From positions 15,793-48,775 of the forward strand of contig DJXS01000067.1 in NCBI GenBank assembly GCA_002448395.1: a stretch of 32,983 nt of DNA, read 5' to 3'. This document shows, in pieces, positions 1-7,246 of this stretch. The notes beneath the pieces are model-generated. The model worked only from the letters and a program-made list of their open reading frames with translations, was not told the origin of the DNA and did no database searches. Made by a program: the position numbers and the translations under genes. The DNA is from Lachnospiraceae bacterium UBA6998. Its GTDB lineage: Bacteria > Bacillota > Clostridia > Lachnospirales > Lachnospiraceae. How positions within the stretch are numbered: position 1 is the stretch's first letter; each line of letters starts with the position of its first letter.

Positions 1-80
1 AAACCAAATATTCCTGCCGCGACACCGGACAGAAAAACTCCTATAATACACATGATCAGCCGCTTCTTAAATTCGTCCAT
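1..80 (-). CDS. N-terminus of a YczE/DUF6198-like membrane protein (partial)
   Basis: The gene runs off the left edge; only 26 codons are visible, read leftward from the ATG at 80. The visible residues are a short basic head (MDEFKKR) followed by a hydrophobic glycine-rich helix. This arrangement is typical of the first membrane segment of YczE/YitT-type (DUF6198) integral membrane proteins. A GGGAG ribosome site lies just upstream of the ATG. A full-length relative lies at 24996-25685, so the family occurs twice in the window. The family call rests on very few residues; another small membrane protein is possible. Function unknown. Confidence 0.4.
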   Translation of the reverse strand, partial: MDEFKKRLIMCIIGVFLSGVAAGIFG

Positions 81-93
81 TTTGGGTCTCCCG

Positions 94-176
94 TCCTGTT
101 TGTTGTTTTTTACGTGACATACACTAGTAGTTTACTACCTTCTGCGCCATTTATTAATGGCAAAATAAGCACTGTT
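94..176 (-). promoter_or_regulatory. Candidate promoter and operator upstream of the left-edge gene
   Basis: On the minus strand a TTGTCA element (near 171-176) is followed after 17 bases by ATTAAT, a weak -10. Downstream of it, around 121-138, lie overlapping short dyads (GTAG-TTTA-CTAC and ACTAGT), a plausible repressor site for the leftward gene. There is no supporting evidence beyond the pattern. Confidence 0.2.
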
Positions 177-206
177 GACAATCCTTACTTCCATATGTAA
201 TCTTAG

Positions 207-253
207 TGAACTACCCACCGCCTACGCATAATCGCTAAGAGGCGAGGGCTTTT
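207..253 (+). mobile_element. Possible IS200/IS605-type end (remnant)
   Basis: The sequence CTACCCACCGCCT, a spacer and then AGGCGAGGGCTTTT can fold into an imperfect hairpin (CGCCT paired with AGGCG, extended with mismatches). This resembles the subterminal hairpin and tnpB-omega-RNA 3' region of IS200/IS605 elements, which often read CTACCC...GGGCTT. No tnpA or tnpB reading frame is present nearby, so it would be a solitary remnant. The resemblance is from memory of the family; an unrelated hairpin is possible. Confidence 0.25.
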
Positions 254-289
254 AAACTCTATTTATTAATCAGGATGGCTTACTTCTCT

Positions 290-382
290 CTATTTTTCTT
301 CCATCCACCACACCCATGCGCCGGCCCCCACAATCAGTGCAGTGAGACCAAAAACAACAATCCCTGCCATCAATGAGTTCAT
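290..382 (-). CDS. 30-aa single-pass membrane miniprotein
   Basis: This short frame starts at the ATG at 382 behind a strong AGGGGGAG ribosome site and ends at a TAG. It encodes 30 residues: about 22 hydrophobic residues, a WVWW motif, and a charged MEEK tail. It lies 15 bases downstream of the 48-aa frame at 398-544 and is probably co-transcribed with it. Tiny helices of this type are known as accessory subunits of sodium symporters (MetS-like, OadG-related), but no transporter is adjacent here, so the role is unknown. A good ribosome site, tight spacing and membrane character argue that it is real. Confidence 0.5.
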   Translation of the reverse strand: MNSLMAGIVVFGLTALIVGAGAWVWWMEEK

Positions 383-397
383 CTTTATCTCCCCCTC

Positions 398-544
398 TTA
401 GTCAAACATGCTGTAACCATACTTGAATTTCCTGTATATCTTCCAGATCAGCATGACCGGTATCGAAACTAAAATGTAGATGGAAGCGCCTCCTCCCACT
501 ATTCCCATAAAAATAACGACAATATAGGTAATAATATCTTTCAT
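398..544 (-). CDS. 48-aa small membrane protein
   Basis: This 48-residue frame starts at the ATG at 544 with an AGGAG ribosome site about 9 bases upstream and ends at TAA. A hydrophobic N-terminal half interrupted by a GGG turn is followed by a second hydrophobic stretch. A basic, aromatic tail (KIYRKFKYGY) should lie in the cytoplasm. The topology is probably one long or two short membrane helices. It directly precedes the 30-aa frame, forming a two-gene miniprotein unit. I do not recognise the family. The longer frame at 402-617 in another register is judged to be a shadow. Confidence 0.5.
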   Translation of the reverse strand: MKDIITYIVVIFMGIVGGGASIYILVSIPVMLIWKIYRKFKYGYSMFD

Positions 545-605
545 AGACTATTCTCCTGTTCTTCATTAGTTTTTTGATTCCTATTTTAAAAAGAAACACA
601 CAAAA

Positions 606-627
606 CAGGCCCGGCATTCCGGGCCTG
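606..627 (-). terminator. Rho-independent terminator of the 133-aa gene
   Basis: A perfect 9-bp stem (CAGGCCCGG / CCGGGCCTG) with a 4-base loop is followed on the minus strand by TTTTG. It lies 17 bases past the stop codon of the leftward gene at 644-1045. Confidence 0.8.
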
Positions 628-643
628 AGATCAGCACACGATA

Positions 644-1045
644 TTATTTTTTGCCATCAAGTTCGTGGATATAATCGAGAATATCAGCCAGTTCTCCAGA
701 GGGATAAGACGAATAGAAACTACGGCAGCGGCGAATAAGCTCAGCTTCTGCAAGGCCAAAAGATAGTGTGGCTGCAAGGGTAAGGCGGAACGCGGCGCTT
801 TTTTCACCAGCCTTTCTCACTGACTTTAGAGAAACACCATGCAAGATCGGAGCTTGGAAGAAATCCAGTATTTCGCGGGCACATGTATCACTCACAAATG
901 TGTATTCGATATTTCTGATTTCAGAAAGTCCCGGATGAACCTCACAGATCAGAAGTGCGATGATCAGCAGCAGAACAAATTTACTATATTCATTTGCTGC
1001 CCTTCTTCCTCTCACAACGCTGCCTCCCCGCTCGTTCTGCGTCAC
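644..1045 (-). CDS. Hypothetical membrane-anchored protein, 133 aa
   Basis: The frame starts at a GTG at 1045, chosen because AAGGACGAG lies about 8 bases upstream; the nearby ATG is followed at once by a stop. A basic N-terminus precedes one hydrophobic segment (about residues 22-36), so it is probably a single-pass membrane or secreted protein. The rest is predicted helical, with a charged C-terminus. No motif was recognised. A clean terminator follows. It lies in a region of gene decay, so it may be a relic, but start, ribosome site and terminator are intact. Confidence 0.45.
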   Translation of the reverse strand: MTQNERGGSVVRGRRAANEYSKFVLLLIIALLICEVHPGLSEIRNIEYTFVSDTCAREILDFFQAPILHGVSLKSVRKAGEKSAAFRLTLAATLSFGLAEAELIRRCRSFYSSYPSGELADILDYIHELDGKK

Positions 1046-1113
1046 ATACTCGTCCTTTATATTACGACCTCCCCCAAATGCTTGTTAAGAATAAAAAACT
1101 ATCATAATAAATA

Positions 1114-1219
1114 GACCTCTGGGGTATCTTGCTGCCAAGGGACCTCTGGGGTACCTTGTCGGTGCAAAACGACCTCTGGGGTATTTTGCTCCCACGGGAC
1201 CTCTGGGGTATCTTGCTGC
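1114..1219. repeat. Four-copy direct repeat array, 27/30/27-bp spacing
   Basis: Units start at 1114, 1141, 1171 and 1198. Each opens with GACCTCTGGGGTA and continues with a looser TCTTGCTGCC-like tail. The core ACCTCTGGGGT is itself an imperfect 11-bp dyad with one G-T mismatch. All spacings are multiples of three, and the array stays open in the murT frame as four PLGY repeats, as well as in a DLWG frame and an antisense YPRG frame. The last unit runs straight into the first recognisable murT codons near 1218. It could be a protein-binding array, a dispersed genomic repeat, or a recombination joint. Confidence 0.85.
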
Positions 1220-2242
1220 GGATTTCGCATGCCTGGAGGTCGATGAGGCCTCCGCGGCCCGGGTCCTGCAGGACCTACACCCCGATTTCATGATCCTGAC
1301 CGGTCTCTTCCGCGACCAGCTCGACCGCTACGGTGAGATCGACCTCACAATGAAAGCTCTGGAGAAAGCGATCCTTGAGGCCCCGGACATGACGCTCGTC
1401 ATCAACGACGATGACCCTCTCACAGCTTATCTGGCAAAAAAGAGCGCCCACCGCATTGTCAGCTACGGGGTAAGTGAAAAAGTGACCGGAAACGTAGACG
1501 TGATCCGTGAAGGCCGATTCTGTGAGAACTGCGGAGCTCCTTTGCAATATGATTTCTATCACTTCAGCCAGCTCGGCGTATACAGATGCCCCTCCTGCGG
1601 ATTTGGAAGACCTGAGATCGACTATGCCGCTTCCGGCGTCAGACTTTCGCCGCAGCTGTCTTTTGACATTCAGAAAATCAATTCTGCCCATGAAAGAATC
1701 TCTGCCCCCATGACCGGTTTCTACAATGTCTACAACATCCTCGCCGTTTCAGTGTCCTTCGGGAAATGAAGATTTCCACAGAAATGTTCAGCGAGGTTCT
1801 AAGCAGCTTCAAGCCTCAGTTCGGCCGGGGTGAGATCTTTCATGTCGGAGAGAAGCGCCGGCAAAAAGTGCTGCTTAACCTGGCAAAAAATCCCGCCGGC
1901 TTTAATCAGAATATCTCCGCCATGCTGCAGGACCGCTCGCCGAAGGACCTGATCATTGTGATCAACGACAATGCCCAGGACGGCAGAGATGTCTCATGGC
2001 TGTGGGATGTAGATTTTGACAGGCTGGCGGATGAGACGATCCGCTCCATAACAGTGAGCGGGCTGCGCGCGCTCGACATGCAGCTGCGGCTCAAATATGT
2101 GGACATCAAATCAGAAAGGGCACCGGATGTGGAAAAGGCGATCGACGAACGGCTGGCAGACGGCTGCGAAAACCTCTATGTGCTCGTCAATTACACGGCG
2201 CTTTACGAGGCGCACAAGTATCTGGAAGGGCTTGAGAAATGA
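1218..2242 (+). pseudogene. murT: murT pseudogene: Mur ligase-like lipid II amidation subunit, N-terminus lost and frameshifted
   Basis: MurT works with the amidotransferase GatD to amidate the D-glutamate of lipid II. Recognisable MurT sequence begins at ACLEVDEAS (near 1224) and continues through FRDQLDRYGEID, the two-cysteine pairs CENC and CPSC (zinc ribbon), then NLAKNPAGFNQ and INDNAQDGRDVSW of the C-terminal DUF1727-type domain. The first 110 or so residues, including the ATP P-loop (GTNGKTT in relatives), are missing; their place is taken by the repeat array. A second lesion is a one-base loss in the T run at 1747-1749, which splits the frame at 1769/1766. Two open pieces remain (1290-1769 and 1766-2242). 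The stop overlaps the start of gatD. It is almost certainly non-functional as a ligase, unless the single-base change is a sequencing error and another P-loop domain is supplied elsewhere. Confidence 0.85.
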
Positions 2243-3024
2243 ATAATGATCGCGGCAATGAACAGTATAGCAATAGTTATCGGCTGAATATCGTACATCT
2301 CTACCCCGACCTCCTGAATCTCTATGGAGACCGGGGCAATATCCAGTGCATGCGCATGCGCTGCAAATGGCGCGGGATCGACGCGCAGGTTACGGAGTGC
2401 AATCTGGACGATCCTCTCTCCCTGGCTTCTGCAGATATTGTCCTTCTGGGCGGAGGATCGGACCGGGAACAGCAGATCGTCTGCACCCGTCTTCAGAAGA
2501 TCCGTCTGGATCTGCGCGATTACGTAGAAGACGGCGGTTCGCTGCTTGCGGTCTGCGGCGGCTATCAGCTGCTCGGTCACTATTACGATACAGCTGATGG
2601 CAGGATGGAAGGCCTCTCATTGGTGGACCTTTACACAGAACAGGGCTCTCCCAGACTGATCTCCAACATTGTTCTCAGAAATGAATCGCTGCCTGATGCC
2701 CTGCCTTATGAGATCGTCGGCTTTGAAAACCATGGCGGCAGGACTTACATCGGCAGCAACACACCTTTTGGCAGAGTTTTATATGGTCACGGCAACAACG
2801 GAAAGGACGCCTGTGAAGGCGTCCTCTACCGTGGTGTTATAGGCACATATCTGCACGGGCCGCTTCTGCCCAAGAACCCGCACGTATGCGATCTTCTTCT
2901 GCATAGAGCTCTATCCAGGAAATACGGTGTCTCTTTGACAGACTTTCCGGCTCTGGATGATTCCCTTGAAAAAGAAGCAAACCGGGCTGTAGGAACCAGA
3001 TTTCACTCCCCGCTCGCCCCGTAG
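2239..3024 (+). CDS. gatD: Lipid II isoglutaminyl synthase glutaminase subunit GatD
   Basis: This 261-aa class I glutamine amidotransferase-like protein supplies ammonia to MurT for amidating peptidoglycan D-glutamate. The visible hallmarks are HLYPDLLNLYGDRGN at the N-terminus, LLGGGSDREQ, the nucleophile motif LAVCGGYQLLG with the cysteine near residue 105, and GTYLHGPLLPKNP carrying the catalytic histidine. The start overlaps the murT stop by four bases, the usual coupled arrangement. The frame itself is uninterrupted, although its murT partner is broken. The extreme C-terminus (after EANRA) looks unlike relatives and overlaps the convergent asparagine synthetase relic, so the end may have been altered by the rearrangement that damaged that gene. 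Activity without a MurT is doubtful. Confidence 0.85.
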   Translation: MNNDRGNEQYSNSYRLNIVHLYPDLLNLYGDRGNIQCMRMRCKWRGIDAQVTECNLDDPLSLASADIVLLGGGSDREQQIVCTRLQKIRLDLRDYVEDGGSLLAVCGGYQLLGHYYDTADGRMEGLSLVDLYTEQGSPRLISNIVLRNESLPDALPYEIVGFENHGGRTYIGSNTPFGRVLYGHGNNGKDACEGVLYRGVIGTYLHGPLLPKNPHVCDLLLHRALSRKYGVSLTDFPALDDSLEKEANRAVGTRFHSPLAP

Positions 3025-3971
3025 TTGGACAGCACTCTCGCCGACGGATCATTAACATCGCAGCCCTCCCACTCCCGGTTGGGCATCCAGAAATCTGCGA
3101 CCATTTCTGACTGGCCGGGGTAGTATTTCTCGAAAATCTCCCTATACAGCAGTGATTCCTTGGTGAAAGGTTGCGCATGAACAAACCGCTGCTTGCGCGC
3201 CTCAAACTCCTCATCCGAATACAGGCTCCCCGCGTACTCGATCAAGTCGTTTACAAGCGAATGCCCGACAGCATCGGAGAACGCTGCCTTCTCCCGCATC
3301 AAAATATCCCACGGTATCAGCTTATCTTCCTCAAATGCCGCGCGCAGCAGGTATTTCCCAATCCCATACCGGTTCATCTTCTTCTCCAGGTCAATCTTCA
3401 TGCAGTAGGAGACAAAATCCAGATCGCCGAACGGCACTCTCGCCTCCAGAGAGTTTACACTTATGCATCTGTCCGCTCGCAGACCCCCATCAGGTTCTTG
3501 GGCTCTGAAGCGAAGACCGGAATGCCCTTTTCATCTCTGCCAAAATATAGCGGCCTGATCCCGATCGGATCCCTCGCGGCGATATACTCCTGTCTCTCTG
3601 CGTCGTACAGAACCAGAGCAAACTCAGCGTCCAGAAAACGGAACATGTCGATTCCATACTCTTCATAAAGAGGCAGCAGGATCTCACAGTCGGAACCGCT
3701 CATGAAAGTATATCCTTTTTCGATCAGTCTCTCTTTCATCTTGCGAAAGCGATAGAGCTCACCGTTGCAGACCACAGCATTCCCGCCGAGTGTAAAAGGC
3801 TGCATCCCCTCCGGGGTCAGCCCCATTATGGCAAGACGATTAAAACCCAGAAAACCGTTTCCGGTATTCAGGATCCTGCTGTCATCCGGTCCCCTCGAAA
3901 TTGTTCTCGAGAGCATCTCCTCCACCTTCGGGATCCGCCTGTCCGCTGCAATAAGCCAAAATAGAACACAT
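3003..3971 (-). pseudogene. asnB: Asparagine synthetase (glutamine-hydrolysing) pseudogene
   Basis: The original start is the ATG at 3971, behind GGAGGCAGGAA; it encodes MCSILAYC, giving the class II amidotransferase N-terminal cysteine. A one-base frame change near 3940 shifts into the frame reading RRIPKVEEMLSRTISRGPDDSR. That piece covers most of the glutaminase domain (GFNRLAIMGL, VVCNGELY, GSDCEILLPLYEEYG) and stops at 3461. The frame then resumes as SVNSLEARVPFGDLDFVSY and runs to NDPSARVLSNYGASGE at 3003. About 200 residues between NLMGVCER and CISVNSLEARVPF are deleted, including the SGGLDSS ATP-pyrophosphatase loop. The gene therefore has at least two independent lesions and cannot make asparagine. 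It is convergent with gatD, overlapping its last 22 bases. Confidence 0.9.
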
Positions 3972-4022
3972 TTCCTGCCTCCTCCCACAAATCTTGTCAC
4001 TCGGGTTTCATTTTGCAATTAA

Positions 4023-4070
4023 AAAGGCGCTTCAAGCGCGGATCTTACGATCCATACTTGAAGCGCCTTT
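4023..4070 (-). terminator. Long terminator hairpin downstream of the PepSY gene
   Basis: A perfect 14-bp arm pair (AAAGGCGCTTCAAG / CTTGAAGCGCCTTT) encloses a second stem (GGATC-TTAC-GATCC). On the minus strand it is followed by TTTTTAATT, so it should end leftward transcripts from 4208-4792 and insulate the asnB relic. Confidence 0.8.
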
Positions 4071-4207
4071 GCCTCATTCGTTTAATTGCTGTTCCTGCTC
4101 AGAACTGTCTTTTGTCTATACTACTTCCAATACTCCCTAAAATCAAGAGAAACATTGATCAGCTGCTCACTGTGCTGCCGCCTCGCCTGAAGCGTTCATT
4201 GCTTCCG

Positions 4208-4792
4208 TCACTGTTTGGACTCCGCGCCGGCCGCCTTCTCAGCTGCCGCTCTCGTGCAGGCAGGTGTCTTGATCGTCCTGGAGTAACTCAGGATCTCCCC
4301 GCCCTGCTTGGCAATGTCATATTTGTACTCCGCTGTATCGTCCTCAAACTCAAACTCGTAGACAGGAACGCCTTTTTCTGTGCCGCTCCTGTTCTTCCTG
4401 AAGGAGGTCTTCTTTTCATTTACACCGGCATCAGAAACCGCAATGTTCTTGGCCTGGGCCTGGTTGATCTGTTTGCCGTCCGCATAGGGCTCCGAGTATT
4501 CCCAGCTGACTTTCACGATCTCGCCGTCTGCGACCGCGACATCATACTCATAGTCCTTAACGTCTGTCCAGAACTCTATCTCATAGACAGAAGCGCCCTG
4601 CTCTGTCCCCTTCTCCACTTCTTCAATAGTCACTTCATCCTCAGTAAGCCCTGCGTCCTTAAGTGCGACTGCTATTGCATAATCCGCCGTGGTGCTCTCT
4701 GCCGCCGCTGCGCCGATACTTCCGGAGCCGGCTATCACAGATGCAAGCATCATCGCTGCTGTAATAAATGTAACACTTTTCCTGAGTTTCAT
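4208..4792 (-). CDS. Secreted protein with two PepSY domains, 194 aa
   Basis: The protein has a signal peptide (basic MKLRK, a hydrophobic core, and an AAAAES cleavage region near residues 28-32). Two PepSY-type repeats follow (about 38-100 and 108-172), each with the pattern helix, VYEIEFWTDVKDYEYDVAV-like strand, then GEIVKVSW. PepSY domains act outside the membrane as protease inhibitors or regulators of signalling and cell-wall enzymes. The start at 4792 is supported by AGAGGT upstream. It is monocistronic: a hairpin lies beyond each side. The C-terminal tail is alanine- and lysine-rich. The family call is strong, the precise role unknown. Confidence 0.85.
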   Translation of the reverse strand: MKLRKSVTFITAAMMLASVIAGSGSIGAAAAESTTADYAIAVALKDAGLTEDEVTIEEVEKGTEQGASVYEIEFWTDVKDYEYDVAVADGEIVKVSWEYSEPYADGKQINQAQAKNIAVSDAGVNEKKTSFRKNRSGTEKGVPVYEFEFEDDTAEYKYDIAKQGGEILSYSRTIKTPACTRAAAEKAAGAESKQ

Positions 4793-4869
4793 GGTTCTAC
4801 CTCTTTCAAGAATGGATTTTCGGTCTGAATCATAACAATTCCTTGCAGTTTTGTTTCTTATAGTACGAA

Positions 4870-4893
4870 ATTATAAATGAAAATCATTCATCA
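4870..4893 (-). promoter_or_regulatory. Candidate promoter with Fur-like box for the PepSY gene
   Basis: On the minus strand TATAAT (complement of 4870-4875) lies about 78 bases before the start codon. It is overlapped by a TGAAAATCATTCATC stretch resembling the 7-1-7 core of Fur-type boxes (TGATAATnATTATCA). The -35 is weak. The match is partial and the AT-rich context makes chance likely. Confidence 0.25.
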
Positions 4894-4929
4894 CGAAACA
4901 TATAATTTCTTAAAAGTTGCTAAACAATT

Positions 4930-4984
4930 ACAGCCTCCGAGGGCGGTTTATCCACAAAATGTGGATAACTGCCCCGGAGGCTGT
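4930..4984 (-). terminator. Large hairpin after the aldo/keto reductase gene, carrying paired DnaA-box sequences
   Basis: A 10-bp outer stem (ACAGCCTCCG / CGGAGGCTGT) continues into a near-perfect inner stem containing TTATCCACA (4948-4956) and its inverse TGTGGATAA (4960-4968). It follows the stop of the leftward gene at 4995, so a transcription-ending or 3'-protecting role is likely. The T tract beyond it is poor (TAATTGTTTA). Confidence 0.55.
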
Positions 4985-4994
4985 TCTGTGACTC

Positions 4995-6182
4995 TTATTT
5001 TACTTTCCGGAACATGATCTTTCTGGCTATGCCAATGCCGATCCGGTACGGCAGCGGGCGAAGTTCCCTGTCCGCCTCTTTGAGCTTCTCCCTGATCGGG
5101 ATTCCCTGAGGACAGTGCTGCTCACATTTGCCGCAGCCTACGCACTGCGTCGCGAAAGGGGGCTCCTTGGACAGACTTACAGTCTGTGCAAACTGGAAGC
5201 GTCCCGCGCTCTTGCCTTCCGTATACATCGCGTTATAACAGCGGAAAATGCCGGGGATATCCACCCCTTTGGGACACGGCATACAATACCTGCAGCCAGT
5301 GCAGCCGACCTTTTCCTTCTCACGGATACAGTTCTTAACCTCTTCGAGGGTCTCAAAGTCCGCTTCCGTCAGGTGTCCTGCTGCAGCTTCCGACGCTGTC
5401 CTGCAGTTCTCCTCTACCATTTCCACAGAGTTCATGCCCGACAGGACCACGGTCACTTCCTTCTGGTTATAGAGCCAGCGAAGTCCCCACTCGGCAGGCG
5501 TCCAGTCATGACCGCTCTTTTTCATCGCCTCAAGGGCGCCCGCAGGCAGCATGTTTACAAGCTTCCCGCCGCGCAGAGGTTCCATGATGACCACGGGGAT
5601 CCCTTTGGCGGCCGCTGCCTTGAGTCCTTTCACCCCGGCCTGCGACACTTCATCGAGATAATTGTACTGGATCTGACAGAAGTCCCAGTCGTAGTCATTT
5701 AAAATCTTCAGGAAGTTCTCGGTATTGCCGTGATAGGAAAATCCGATGTTCCGAATGGCGCCGCTCGCTTTTTTGTCCGCGATCCATGAAAGGATCCCGA
5801 CCTGCTTGAGCTTCTCCCACATGGCGACGTCAGTCAGATGATGCATCAGATAGTAATCAATATATGTGGTCCTCAGACGCGCGAGTTCCTCCTCGAAGTA
5901 CTTGTCCAGCCCCTCACGGCTGCGGATCATGTACTGCGGAAGTTTCGTCGCGATGTTGATCTTGTCCCTGATCTTGTTCCGCCCGAAGACCTCACCCAGC
6001 AATTCCTCGCTGCCGGGATAAATATAGGCCGTATCGTAATAATTTACGCCGGCCCTGAAGGCGGCCAGTATCTCCTGCTCCGCCTTATCGATGTCTATAC
6101 TGTTTCCCTTTTTAGTAAAACGCATGCAGCCGTAACCCAGGATTGACAGCAAGTTGCCGTGTTTATCGCACCTGTATTGCAT
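4995..6182 (-). CDS. Aldo/keto reductase with C-terminal 4Fe-4S domain
   Basis: This 395-aa NAD(P)H-type oxidoreductase joins an aldo/keto reductase barrel (about 1-280) to a ferredoxin-like C-terminus. The catalytic tetrad is visible as Asp50 and Tyr55 (YYDTAYIY), Lys80 (ATKLP) and His114 (YYLMHH). Two cysteine motifs follow: C294-C297-C300-C303P and C347-C350-C353-C357P, each able to bind a 4Fe-4S cluster. Such fusions are common in anaerobic Clostridia; their substrates are mostly unknown. The gene is last in a probable five-gene leftward operon, 23 bases behind an SGNH protein. The start at 6182 gives the normal MxYRxxKxGxxLSxLGxGCMR opening. Confidence 0.9.
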   Translation of the reverse strand: MQYRCDKHGNLLSILGYGCMRFTKKGNSIDIDKAEQEILAAFRAGVNYYDTAYIYPGSEELLGEVFGRNKIRDKINIATKLPQYMIRSREGLDKYFEEELARLRTTYIDYYLMHHLTDVAMWEKLKQVGILSWIADKKASGAIRNIGFSYHGNTENFLKILNDYDWDFCQIQYNYLDEVSQAGVKGLKAAAAKGIPVVIMEPLRGGKLVNMLPAGALEAMKKSGHDWTPAEWGLRWLYNQKEVTVVLSGMNSVEMVEENCRTASEAAAGHLTEADFETLEEVKNCIREKEKVGCTGCRYCMPCPKGVDIPGIFRCYNAMYTEGKSAGRFQFAQTVSLSKEPPFATQCVGCGKCEQHCPQGIPIREKLKEADRELRPLPYRIGIGIARKIMFRKVK

Positions 6183-6205
6183 TGCTTACTCCCTCTTTAT
6201 TATTC

Positions 6206-7246
6206 TTACCCCTTTGGTCCGTATTTTTTCCTGTCGTAGTCAGCGGGCCTTTTCTCCTCTTCGATCTTTTTCTCTATATCCGGATAGCAGGTGCCATCCA
6301 TATCCCTGACTTCCTGCTCATATTCTGAAAGAATATCTGTCCAGGACTGATATGCAGCGTCGCCCCTGTGATCCTCCAGATCGCACTCGCGCACAAGATA
6401 ATCGGCAAGATAAGCGGTCATTTTCCTTGTTCCGGAGAGATTGAGGTGGTCCGCGTCGTCGTCAAAATAGTCCGCCTTGAGGTCAATTCCGATCTTTTCC
6501 GCATCGATGTTCCCGTCAAGGAAATCCAGTCCGTACTCCTGCGCGAGCTTCGCGTAGCCATTGTGCATCTTCATGTTGTAACAGTGGGGAGACGGCACCG
6601 CGTAGAGGACCAGCTTGATCCCCTCTTTCTGGCAGTAATCGTAGATCTTGTCAAATACATACAGCTGGTCTTCGGGAATCTCAAAGGCCTCCGTCACAGT
6701 GTAATTCAGGTAAGGCATCTCTCTGTCGTCGGGCGTGACTTTTTCATTTACGACGTATCCCTTGAAGTACTTGCGGATCCCTTTCCCCTCTATCAGTCTT
6801 TTCCAGATGTAATGATACTTGATGAACTGGGACTTGTACTTCGAGTATTCCGAGATTCCGACCATATAAGGTTCAAAATCCTCCTGATGCTTGCACAGAT
6901 TATGTACTTCCCACAGCACGACTTTAACGGGCTGATGCTGTCTGGCCTGTTTTATCGCGTAGTAGGTCTCGGTACATTTCTGCAGATCCCGTCCCATCAC
7001 ATAGGAAGTGATCCCGTAGTCTCTGTACATCTCCACCGGCGTGATCGCGATATCCGCCAGGCTGTCTCCGACATTCAGCACGTCGATCTGTCCCTCAGGT
7101 TCTTCCTGAATCCCGGCGATCCTGCAGTCGCGGTCCGCCAGATACCCCCTGAGGTACCAGTACCCGCCTCTGAAAGGATATCCCAAAAGGCCGATCATAA
7201 GAATGAGCAGGACTGTAAAGCCCGCGATTTTTAAAATGCTTTTCAT
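6206..7246 (-). CDS. Membrane-anchored SGNH-like protein, copy 1 of three
   Basis: This 346-aa protein has an N-terminal membrane anchor (about residues 5-25) and an extracytoplasmic SGNH/GDSL-like domain. The block I signature VLNVGDSL places the putative nucleophile at Ser62. A DADHLN motif (Asp266, His267) matches the C-terminal Asp-His of block V. Such proteins act as esterases or as acyl transferases on envelope polymers. Its start overlaps the stop of the next copy by one base (TAATG), so translation is coupled. A charged C-terminal extension (about 315-346, rich in E, K and R) is longer than in the other copies. No substrate can be assigned. Confidence 0.75.
   Translation of the reverse strand: MKSILKIAGFTVLLILMIGLLGYPFRGGYWYLRGYLADRDCRIAGIQEEPEGQIDVLNVGDSLADIAITPVEMYRDYGITSYVMGRDLQKCTETYYAIKQARQHQPVKVVLWEVHNLCKHQEDFEPYMVGISEYSKYKSQFIKYHYIWKRLIEGKGIRKYFKGYVVNEKVTPDDREMPYLNYTVTEAFEIPEDQLYVFDKIYDYCQKEGIKLVLYAVPSPHCYNMKMHNGYAKLAQEYGLDFLDGNIDAEKIGIDLKADYFDDDADHLNLSGTRKMTAYLADYLVRECDLEDHRGDAAYQSWTDILSEYEQEVRDMDGTCYPDIEKKIEEEKRPADYDRKKYGPKG

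Noticed and set aside
402..617. 71-codon minus-strand frame
   Set aside because: It runs through the terminator stem at 606-627 and has no ribosome site; the overlapping 398-544 frame has a good start and membrane-protein character.
1114..1219. Direct repeats considered as a CRISPR array
   Set aside because: Only about 13 bases are well conserved, the intervening 14-17 bases are themselves similar between units, there are only four units, and no cas genes are present.
1085..1291. Antisense 68-codon frame with repeated YPRG units
   Set aside because: The peptide repeat is a by-product of the DNA repeat array; the frame starts within antisense murT sequence and has no ribosome site.
1290..1769. 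159-codon frame considered as a genuine short protein
   Set aside because: It is an internal fragment of MurT beginning at a methionine within the conserved FMILTGLFRDQLDRYG region and ending at a frameshift; homology continues on both sides.
4930..4984. Paired DnaA boxes considered as a replication origin
   Set aside because: There are only two boxes, no AT-rich unwinding region of the expected kind, and no dnaA, dnaN or rnpA/rpmH gene nearby. A transcript hairpin explains the symmetry.
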